Origin: UBA5614 sp963667535
GTDB lineage: Bacteria > Cloacimonadota > Cloacimonadia > Cloacimonadales > Cloacimonadaceae
DNA length: 64,000 bases
Direction of reading: 5' to 3'
Assembly: GCA_963667535.2 (NCBI GenBank)
Contig: CAXXDU010000002.1
Coordinates: 1,116,001-1,180,000 of the forward strand
Below, one piece after another: positions 43,923-51,278 of the stretch (positions are counted from its first letter, which is position 1; each line of letters begins with the position of its first letter). A model generated the notes under the pieces. That model saw nothing but the letters and a program-made list of their open reading frames with translations, had not been told where the DNA came from and searched no databases. Both the position numbers and the translations under genes were made by a program.

Positions 43923-46718
43923 ATGAAACAAATTTGGATTCTAGTCTTATCTCTTTTAATAGTATCATGCCTTTTTGCCAGCGGAGTTACTGCTGCACCA
44001 AGGCCAACACTTAGTAATCAAAGCCGTTATGAAGTAGTAGCTTATCAAGAAAACTTCGAAGCCGGCGGAACCGGTTGGACACATTATGATGGTGGCTTTT
44101 CACCTAACAACTGGCATGTCTACAACGCAGGCGGCACACAAGGTAACGTCTGGTGGATGGGGACACCTGCACTTGCAAGTGGTACCAACATAGGCGGATA
44201 TTATGATTCTCAGTATCTTGTTATGGATACACCTCAGATATTAGTACCCACCGCAAGCCCAACTCTTACTTTCAAATTAAAATACAAAGTGGAAGCTCTA
44301 GGTACATCCGGCTCATACAATGGCTGGGATGCATGCAATGTTCGCGTTTCCACAGATAACGGGACAACCTGGACTCCAATATCAGGCGTACCCGCATATA
44401 ATATGACTTCTGCTTATTCATTTGGTTTTGAGCATGGCGAAGGCGTCGGTATTCCCGGTTGGGGAGGAAACTCTAATGGCTGGCAGAATGCTACCTTTAG
44501 TTTATCTTCATATGCCGGACAGAATGTAAAAATTCGTTTTGCTTTTGCTTCAGATCCTGCTGAATCAACTGGTGACGATGCTACCTTATTTGGTATGATG
44601 GTTGACGATATTGCACTTGGTGCATATACAAACAATGGCGTTGACGATGGTCAAATGACATGGGCGAGTTTGGTTCCACTCGGTGGAGATATATGGAATC
44701 TATCAACAGTTGCGGACGCTCCTTCACCAACACATGCTTATGTATGTCAAAATCCGCAGGGTTCTTATAACATTAATATGATGGATTATCTGGTTTCTCC
44801 TCCCATCGTATTACCATCGTCCGGAGATATTCGCGCTGACTTTATGATTAAAGGTAATTTCACAGACCCCAATGCTTTCCCCGAATGTGACTATTTCGGT
44901 TGGGAAATATCCAATAACAATGGCGTAGCCTGGCATGCAATGAGTAATCCTTATGGATTGCCATCTCCTCCGGCAAACAATTATGTTTATAGTGATGCAC
45001 CGGCTGAATGGACTTCTATGACCGAAAGCTACAGTCTGGATGGATACATTACAGATTATGCTGGTCAAACCGTTATGTTCAGATGGTACTTAAAATCTGA
45101 TGCAGATACACCAAGCGGAACCGGCATCATGGTCGATGATTTCAAGATTTATAACGATATCTTCCTTGCTGAACCGGCAAATCTGACAGCTGCAGTTTCA
45201 GGTACTTCTGTTGTATTGAACTGGACATCACCTGGTGGTGGTGGAGAACCCGGGTGGCTTACTTATTCGTCAGAAGCTAATGCTGATGCTATAGGTCTTA
45301 CCACCGGTGGAGATATGGAAGTTGCTGCCAAATGGGCTCCTTCCGGACCCAACAGTATGCTACCATATATCGGAATGAATATTACATCGGTTAAATTCTG
45401 GCCCAACCAAGCCGGAGTTACATATACTATTCGAATTTATACCGGTGCTGCCGGAAACACTGTTTATTCACAAGTTGTTACTAATCCGACTATCGGTGCC
45501 TGGAATGAAGTTGTTTTAACAACACCATTTACAATACCAACAGGTACTTATGTATGGGTTGGATATCTATGCCCGCATATTGCCGCTGAATTTCCTGCCG
45601 GCTTAGATGCAGGTCCTGCTGTAGCAGGTTTTGGCGATATGTACAGAACCGGAGCATCATGGATGTCTTTGTATACCGCTTCAGCCGGTGCCACAGACGC
45701 TAACTGGAACATTCAGGCTTATGTAACTGACGCAGCGGGCAGAGCCGTTATGATTGCTCCACCAGCTTCACGTCAGGATCGCGATATTACTGCATATAAA
45801 ATCTATCGTGACGATGCTGAAGTAGGAACTGTTTCACCAGCAGTTTTAACCTATACTGATACAAATGTTGCCGGTGGATTACATAACTATAAAATAACTG
45901 CTATGTACGGTGAAAATGAATCTCTTCCGTCAAACATAACACCAGCTTATGTCCTTCCAAGTGATTATGCCGAAATGGGACATGGCGACGGCACTTCAGA
46001 ACAGGGTTTCAATGTTGGTTCCACCAACTTAATGGCTGTTAAGTTTCAAAATGGTAGTGAAGTAACTCTTAAATATGTTAAAGTCTTTGTATCGAGTGTT
46101 GGTTCAACTCCTATGATTATCAGAATTTATGATGATAACGGAACTGACGGTATGCCTGGTGCAACCCATTTAACTCAGTTCACTTATGCATCTGCAAATA
46201 TCGTTGAAGGTTGGAATTATATTCCAATACCTTTAGGTTCTGATCTCACCATTGCCGATGGTAGCTTCTATATTGCCATAGTGGATTATAATAACTCATC
46301 AGCAATTGGTTTTGACACAAGTCAAAACGGCTTTAGTTACAAAAAGACCAACGCTGGCTGGGAAGCTATTACAACCGGAGAAGTTCTCATTCATTGTATT
46401 GCACAAGTACCTACAGCAAATGATGACCCGGGAATTATTCCTTTTACATTAACATCAACAAATTACCCCAATCCTTTTAATCCTGTAACTTCCATTAGTT
46501 ACAGTGTTCCAAAAGATGGACAAACCACGATCACTATTTATAACACTAAGGGTCAGGTTGTTCGTAACTTATTCAATAATAAAGTTAAAGCAGGAAGCTA
46601 CAAGGTGTCCTGGAATGGAACTGATAATCTGGGTAATCCTGTTGTAAGCGGTATCTATTTCTATAGACTGGATAATAATCAAAAGAGCATCACAAATAAG
46701 ATGCTGCTCAGTAAATAA
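43923..46718 (+). CDS. Large secreted protein with MAM-like, FN3 and C-terminal sorting domains
   Basis: 931 residues, AGGAGG just before the ATG, signal peptide MKQIWILVLSLLIVSCLFAS. Two jelly-roll domains of the choice-of-anchor/MAM type are visible (YQENFEAGGTGWTHYDGG near 40, KIRFAFASDPAESTGDD, DDIALGAY; a second near 225-410 ending GIMVDDFKIYND). FN3-like segments follow (ANLTAAVSGTSVVLNWTSP, ITAYKIYRDDAEV). The C-terminus is a full sorting domain (TNYPNPFNPVTSISYSV, ITIYNTKGQVVRNLF, WNGTDNLGNPVVSGIYFYRL, KMLLSK). Probable abundant surface protein; a strong terminator follows. Confidence 0.88.
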   Translation: MKQIWILVLSLLIVSCLFASGVTAAPRPTLSNQSRYEVVAYQENFEAGGTGWTHYDGGFSPNNWHVYNAGGTQGNVWWMGTPALASGTNIGGYYDSQYLVMDTPQILVPTASPTLTFKLKYKVEALGTSGSYNGWDACNVRVSTDNGTTWTPISGVPAYNMTSAYSFGFEHGEGVGIPGWGGNSNGWQNATFSLSSYAGQNVKIRFAFASDPAESTGDDATLFGMMVDDIALGAYTNNGVDDGQMTWASLVPLGGDIWNLSTVADAPSPTHAYVCQNPQGSYNINMMDYLVSPPIVLPSSGDIRADFMIKGNFTDPNAFPECDYFGWEISNNNGVAWHAMSNPYGLPSPPANNYVYSDAPAEWTSMTESYSLDGYITDYAGQTVMFRWYLKSDADTPSGTGIMVDDFKIYNDIFLAEPANLTAAVSGTSVVLNWTSPGGGGEPGWLTYSSEANADAIGLTTGGDMEVAAKWAPSGPNSMLPYIGMNITSVKFWPNQAGVTYTIRIYTGAAGNTVYSQVVTNPTIGAWNEVVLTTPFTIPTGTYVWVGYLCPHIAAEFPAGLDAGPAVAGFGDMYRTGASWMSLYTASAGATDANWNIQAYVTDAAGRAVMIAPPASRQDRDITAYKIYRDDAEVGTVSPAVLTYTDTNVAGGLHNYKITAMYGENESLPSNITPAYVLPSDYAEMGHGDGTSEQGFNVGSTNLMAVKFQNGSEVTLKYVKVFVSSVGSTPMIIRIYDDNGTDGMPGATHLTQFTYASANIVEGWNYIPIPLGSDLTIADGSFYIAIVDYNNSSAIGFDTSQNGFSYKKTNAGWEAITTGEVLIHCIAQVPTANDDPGIIPFTLTSTNYPNPFNPVTSISYSVPKDGQTTITIYNTKGQVVRNLFNNKVKAGSYKVSWNGTDNLGNPVVSGIYFYRLDNNQKSITNKMLLSK

Positions 46719-46741
46719 CATAATTAATAAATTACCTGATA

Positions 46742-46771
46742 AAAGCCCGGTCTTAGTACCGGGCTTTTTTT
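46742..46771 (+). terminator. Rho-independent terminator
   Basis: AAAGCCCGGT, loop CTTAGT, ACCGGGCTTT, followed by a T-run, directly after the secreted protein gene. Confidence 0.92.
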
Positions 46772-46846
46772 GTATTAAAAGAATTGACGAAATTACCGCT
46801 TTTCAATCATTGATTTTGCAATTAAACCATAAGTTGGAGATAAAAA

Positions 46847-48649
46847 ATGTTAAGAACGATTCGTACTGCTATTTGCATACTATTTGTTTTGTCCATATTA
46901 TCAGTTATGCCTGCGCAGACAAAACCCAATCCCAAAGGCATAGTAGGAAAGATTAATAACAAGGCTTACACCTACACAGAGTATAATGACATATTAAATA
47001 ATTACAACAACTTCTGGCAAACTAAAGATGGAAAAAAGCTGACGACTGAACGCAAACAGGAGTTAAATAGTAAATGCTGGGAAGAACTGATTGGCAGAGC
47101 AATCTATGATAATGAAATCAAAAACAGAAAGATAGTGATTACTGATAAAGAAGCTTTTGATAGTGTAATCCAAAATCCTCCCCAACAAGTCAAACAGATA
47201 GAAGCTCTTAAGACGAATGGTAAATTTGATCCAGCAAAATTTAAAAAAGCCATGGAAGTAGATGCCAAATTTAAGCTTAACGTATTGAATCTGGTTAAGG
47301 AAACTATGGTCTATGACAAGCTTTTCCGCGTAGTCAAAGCCGAAGTTAAGGCTAAACCTGACAGCATTAAGGGAGTTTGGCTCAAAGATAATAATCTTGC
47401 AAATGCTAAAATAATCTTCTTTGATTTTTCAAAAGTCAAAGGCATCGCAGTAGCAGATTCTGAAGCTCTCAGATACTATAATGAAAAGAAAGAAACCTAT
47501 AAGAGAGAACCTGCCAGAAAATACCGATATGTAAAGATAACTTCTGACATGTATGATGCAACCTCTAAATCAAAGGCAAAAGCAGATTCCATCTATAATG
47601 TTCTCAAGAACGGTGGTGATTTTGCTGCTTTGGCAAGCCAATTCTCAGACGACCCTGGTTCAGGTAAAAACGGAGGAGATTTAGGATGGTTTACCAGGGA
47701 AAAGATGGTTAAACCATTTTCTGATGCTGCTTTCTCACTGGAGATTAATGCCATATCAACACCTGTCAGAAGTCAATTTGGCTGGCATATAATCCAGACT
47801 CTTGAAAAACGCAAGAATGAACAAAACCAGGATGAAGTTAAAGCCCGGCATATATTAGTTAAATCAGAAGCTGATACAGCGCTAAAACAATTAATGGTTA
47901 CAGACGCTGAGCAATTTGCATCAGTTGCTAAAGAAAAAGGTCTGGCTAATGCTGCTGCATTAAAGGGATACACCGTTAATGAAACCCGTGAGTTTTACGA
48001 AAAGAACAAAGGTATATCTGAATTCGGAGGAGCTCCGGAAATGGTTACTACAGCTTTTACCAACACTATCGGTTTCATTCCGCCAAATACAGTAACTAAA
48101 AACGGTGACATCTTTGTTAGTGAAATTTCTGATAGCTTAGGAGTACACTACTCGCCTTTTGATACAGAAAAAGCAGGCATTGTCAGAACGATGGAACGTG
48201 AAAAGAAAATAGCTGCCAATAAAGCTCAGGCTCATAATTTTTATAATAAGCATCAGGGTGGAGACTATCTGGCGTTTGCTGCCCAGGACTCCATTTCTAT
48301 CGTGGAAGCTACTGATGTTAAAGAGGGTGCCAACATTACCGGGATAGGCACTGTAAAAGCTCTTAACGATAGTCTTTTAGCCTTGGAAGATGGTAAATAT
48401 ACTAAGGTTATTGAAAATGAAACTAATGCATATCTGGCTTTGGTTACTAAGCGTATAAAACCTGTTTTGACCAATTGGGAAAAACAAAAGACTAAGTTGA
48501 TTGCTGATGCTAATGAGAAATTGAAAACGCAGCATCTAAACAATTGGTATTACGGGCAGAGACAAAAGATGAAGGTTGAAGACAACCGGAAAGACTTCTA
48601 TGAATTACCGGCACCGAAAAACAATATGCAGAATATCCAATTGAACTAA
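46847..48649 (+). CDS. Parvulin-type peptidyl-prolyl isomerase (SurA/PpiD-like)
   Basis: 600 residues with a signal peptide (MLRTIRTAICILFVLSILSVMPAQ) and a SurA-like N-terminal helical region (residues ~30-180). A parvulin domain at ~222-325 carries FSDDPGSGKNGGDLGWFTRE and VRSQFGWHIIQTLEKR. A second, degenerate parvulin-like region begins with VKARHILVKSEADTALKQL. The product likely acts in the periplasm on exported and outer-membrane proteins. GGAG lies seven bases upstream; flanked by terminators on both sides, so monocistronic. Confidence 0.92.
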   Translation: MLRTIRTAICILFVLSILSVMPAQTKPNPKGIVGKINNKAYTYTEYNDILNNYNNFWQTKDGKKLTTERKQELNSKCWEELIGRAIYDNEIKNRKIVITDKEAFDSVIQNPPQQVKQIEALKTNGKFDPAKFKKAMEVDAKFKLNVLNLVKETMVYDKLFRVVKAEVKAKPDSIKGVWLKDNNLANAKIIFFDFSKVKGIAVADSEALRYYNEKKETYKREPARKYRYVKITSDMYDATSKSKAKADSIYNVLKNGGDFAALASQFSDDPGSGKNGGDLGWFTREKMVKPFSDAAFSLEINAISTPVRSQFGWHIIQTLEKRKNEQNQDEVKARHILVKSEADTALKQLMVTDAEQFASVAKEKGLANAAALKGYTVNETREFYEKNKGISEFGGAPEMVTTAFTNTIGFIPPNTVTKNGDIFVSEISDSLGVHYSPFDTEKAGIVRTMEREKKIAANKAQAHNFYNKHQGGDYLAFAAQDSISIVEATDVKEGANITGIGTVKALNDSLLALEDGKYTKVIENETNAYLALVTKRIKPVLTNWEKQKTKLIADANEKLKTQHLNNWYYGQRQKMKVEDNRKDFYELPAPKNNMQNIQLN

Positions 48650-48680
48650 CACAACAGAATATTAAATAATACTTGTATTT

Positions 48681-48710
48681 AAGAGCCCTGCTGATGCAGG
48701 GCTCTTTTTC
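48681..48710 (+). terminator. Rho-independent terminator
   Basis: AAGAGCCCTGC, loop TGAT, GCAGGGCTCTT, then T-run, after the isomerase gene. Confidence 0.92.
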
Positions 48711-48738
48711 TTTGCCAGCGAGTAATAAAAGAAACTAC

Positions 48739-48800
48739 TTGACAAATATATGACCGTTAGTATTATGGTGACCATTAGTCAGTAACTAATCTTATGGTCA
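48739..48800 (+). promoter_or_regulatory. Promoter with overlapping TetR-type operator ahead of the TetR pseudogene
   Basis: TTGACA at 48739-48744, 16 bases, TATTAT at 48761-48766. Downstream, TGACCAT at 48769-48775 is inverted at 48794-48800 (ATGGTCA), with inner TAGT/ACTA words, and a further TGACCGTTAGT lies between the promoter hexamers. Such pairs are typical TetR-family operators. Confidence 0.55.
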
Positions 48801-48816
48801 CAATGGAGTAATGATT

Positions 48817-48995
48817 ATGGAATTCTGGAACGCAAAGAGCGAGAACGAGAACAGCGTAAAGCCGATATCATGGACTATGCTATGAAGGTTTTATTAGCCA
48901 AAGGGTTAATCAATGCTTCTATGGAAGAGATTGCTGAATTACAGGAGTATGCTGCGAAATTTGTTGGAAGCAATAATAACAAGTTATCAAAATAA
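48817..48995 (+). pseudogene. TetR regulator pseudogene (5' and 3' remnants of the gene at 50581)
   Basis: After an ATG the sequence has lost one base relative to the intact TetR gene at 50581 (frameshift). It then matches nucleotides 50613-50703 almost exactly, from GAACAGCGTAAAGCC to GAAGAGATTGCTGAA. The middle of the gene, about 530 bases, is missing; the sequence resumes with AGCAATAATAACAAGTTATC, the tail of the intact gene. It is an internal-deletion relic of a duplicated regulator. Confidence 0.85.
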
Positions 48996-49022
48996 CGAAA
49001 TAAAATAAGGAAAACACTTAAA

Positions 49023-49655
49023 ATGAAAAATGCATTACTAGTACTGATTATTACCTTGTCATTCACAATGGCATTTTGCCGTGATTTGACCTTAACAAAC
49101 TCAACCACTTCACAACCTGCAAATCAGGAAATAATGAATCGTCACTCGATTGGCAGCTCACTATTCCTGTTGGGTAATCTGCCGGATATCGGTGTAAAAA
49201 GACCAGTCTATTATGGTCAATTAAGCTATGGATACCTGCTTACTCCCAAGATTAATATTTTAATCGAAGCGAATACCTGGACGTATTATGAACCACTGGG
49301 AACATACGGAAATTCAGAAAAATTCTACCCGGGTAAAGTCAGAGCTATCGGCGTAGGAGTAGGTTTTCAGCGTTTCTTATGGAAGAATATGTTTGCATCA
49401 GCAGTAGCTACTCCATATCTGCAGCAATTCTATGATGAAAACGACAAAAAAATCCAGGATGGTTTTCAGTTGTATATTCAATTTATCGCAGGCAACCGCT
49501 TTGAATTCTTTCAGAAACGCTGGTTTGTGGAGCCTGCCATTTGTTATGCCCGCTGGCCTGTAAACACCAATTTCCCTGCATCATTTGAAGAGATTGAAAA
49601 GGGAAAACCCGGCTATAAAATTGAACCAAGAGCTAATTTCGGCTATAGGTTCTGA
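49023..49655 (+). CDS. Putative envelope protein, paralogue of the next gene
   Basis: 210 residues with a signal peptide (MKNALLVLIITLSFTMAF). Features shared with the next gene: MNRHSIGSSLFLLGN, YGQLSYGYLLTPKINI, ANTWTYYEPLG, YPGKVRAIGVGVGFQRFLWK, and a C-terminal FGYRF. Strand-rich with a terminal Phe, so probably a small outer-membrane barrel. The family is not recognised. It follows the TetR relic and may once have been controlled by it. Confidence 0.75.
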   Translation: MKNALLVLIITLSFTMAFCRDLTLTNSTTSQPANQEIMNRHSIGSSLFLLGNLPDIGVKRPVYYGQLSYGYLLTPKINILIEANTWTYYEPLGTYGNSEKFYPGKVRAIGVGVGFQRFLWKNMFASAVATPYLQQFYDENDKKIQDGFQLYIQFIAGNRFEFFQKRWFVEPAICYARWPVNTNFPASFEEIEKGKPGYKIEPRANFGYRF

Positions 49656-49675
49656 TTAGATTTAGGAGAACGAAA

Positions 49676-50299
49676 ATGAAAAACACAATATTAGCACTAT
49701 TTATTGCCTTGTTGGTTACCACAGCATTTACCAAAGACATTACCTCAACTGATTCTTTTTCAGTTAAAGCAGAAAAGCAGAACTTAATGTACCGTCATTC
49801 TATCGGAAGTTCAATGTGCCTCTTTAAAAATTTCGGTGGGGAAGACCCTGTCCGGTTTGGACAATTGAACTATGGATACAAGCTCACCCCAATAGATAAT
49901 ATTGTAGTCGAAGCTAACACCTGGAATTATTATGGACCTGCTGGTCCATATAGCTCTTCTGATAAAAAGTATCCCGGTAAGATCAGAGCTTACGGGGTTG
50001 GAGCGGGTTATCAACGCTTCTTATGGAAGAACTCATTTACCTCAGTGGTAGCGACTCCTTTTCTACAGCAATACATAAATGAAGATAATAAAGAAATCCA
50101 GAAGGGTCTTCAGTTGTATCTTCAATTTACAGCAGGCTATCGCTTTGAATTCTTTAACAAAAGCTGCTTCCTTGAACCTGCAGCATCTTTAAAATATTGG
50201 CCTGTTAACACCAATTTGCCTGCTTCCTTTAAAGAAATCAATGATGGAGAACCTAACTTCGAAATCAGACCCAGAATATACTTTGGCTATAATATCTAA
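49676..50299 (+). CDS. Putative envelope protein, tandem paralogue
   Basis: 207 residues, AGGAG seven bases upstream, signal peptide MKNTILALFIALLVTTAFT. Aligns along its length with the preceding protein (MYRHSIGSSMCLFKN, FGQLNYGYKLTPIDNI, ANTWNYYGPAG, YPGKIRAYGVGAGYQRFLWK), so the two arose by tandem duplication. The intergenic gap is 20 bases; same operon. Confidence 0.75.
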   Translation: MKNTILALFIALLVTTAFTKDITSTDSFSVKAEKQNLMYRHSIGSSMCLFKNFGGEDPVRFGQLNYGYKLTPIDNIVVEANTWNYYGPAGPYSSSDKKYPGKIRAYGVGAGYQRFLWKNSFTSVVATPFLQQYINEDNKEIQKGLQLYLQFTAGYRFEFFNKSCFLEPAASLKYWPVNTNLPASFKEINDGEPNFEIRPRIYFGYNI

Positions 50300-50506
50300 A
50301 ATCATACCAGCCTTGGAGACAGGTTAAACCTATAAAAAATTGGTTTGGAGTCCATGTTTCCGCAGCGCAAGTTAAAGATAACAGTGTTTTCGGCTACTTG
50401 GACTCTGCATTGTGGATGAGGATAGCTTAACAGTTTAATGATGAACTTACAAGCCTATATCTGATAATCCTTAATGTATGCATTCCAGCAAAATTACACA
50501 TGCAGC

Positions 50507-50541
50507 TTGACAGTTTATTATTGCCGTTTATTTGGTAAACG
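50507..50541 (+). promoter_or_regulatory. Promoter and inverted-repeat operator of the intact TetR gene
   Basis: TTGACA at 50507-50512, 16 bases, TATTTG at 50529-50534. CGTTTA (50525-50530) and TAAACG (50536-50541) form an inverted repeat over the -10, suited to autorepression. The layout parallels the relic promoter at 48739, though the operator half-sites differ. Confidence 0.5.
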
Positions 50542-50580
50542 ATAGTCATCAAACAACCTTTTGGTTATAAAGGAAGCATT

Positions 50581-51270
50581 ATGGGAATACAAGAACGGAA
50601 GGAACGCGAGAGAGAACAGCGTAAAGCCAATATCATGGACTGTGCTATGAAGGTTTTTTTAGCCAAAGGGTTCATCAACGCTTCTATGGAAGAGATTGCT
50701 GAATGTGCAGAATTGAGTAAGGCTACGCTTTATCTCTACTTCAAGAATAAAGAAGAAATCATTCTGCATGTAATGAATTGTATATTGAGCAAATTTCTCG
50801 AATATCTGGAAGCCAGAATGTCCAAGGTTGATTCAGCCCAGGACAAAATACGCATGATTGGTGAGGCATACCTGGATTTTTATGGCGATTGTCATGGGCA
50901 ATATTTATTGCTAAGTTCTCAGGAATCAATAGCCGGTATGGATTTTACCAATCTGGATAGTTATCATGAATATTTAAGCCATAACAGCAAATTTTGGGAT
51001 ATAATTTGTGCTCCAATCTATATCGCGATTAAAGAAGGGTTTTTTCGAAAAGATGTTAATGCAGTGGAAATTGCTATCACAATTTGGTCATCAAGTAAGG
51101 GATTGATGCACTTAATGAACGGTGTTGTTGCAACTATTACCTGTGAATCATATAAAAAGCTAGAGAAGAAAAACAATTTTCAGAAACAACTGGGTACTTT
51201 GGATTACAAGAAGATGCTCAGAAATCTTATAGATGCAATAATAACAAGTTATCAAAAAAAAACTAAATGA
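50581..51270 (+). CDS. TetR/AcrR family transcriptional regulator
   Basis: 229 residues. The N-terminal helix-turn-helix is MKVFLAKGFINASMEEIAEC then AELSKATLYLYFKNKEEIIL (residues ~14-55), followed by a variable helical ligand domain. AAGGA precedes the ATG. Its TGA overlaps an upstream in-frame ATG of the next frame, and the TonB receptor start is nine bases later, so the regulator is in one operon with the receptor and the lipoprotein and probably represses them. A deleted copy lies at 48817. Confidence 0.92.
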   Translation: MGIQERKEREREQRKANIMDCAMKVFLAKGFINASMEEIAECAELSKATLYLYFKNKEEIILHVMNCILSKFLEYLEARMSKVDSAQDKIRMIGEAYLDFYGDCHGQYLLLSSQESIAGMDFTNLDSYHEYLSHNSKFWDIICAPIYIAIKEGFFRKDVNAVEIAITIWSSSKGLMHLMNGVVATITCESYKKLEKKNNFQKQLGTLDYKKMLRNLIDAIITSYQKKTK

Positions 51271-51278
51271 GGATGCAA

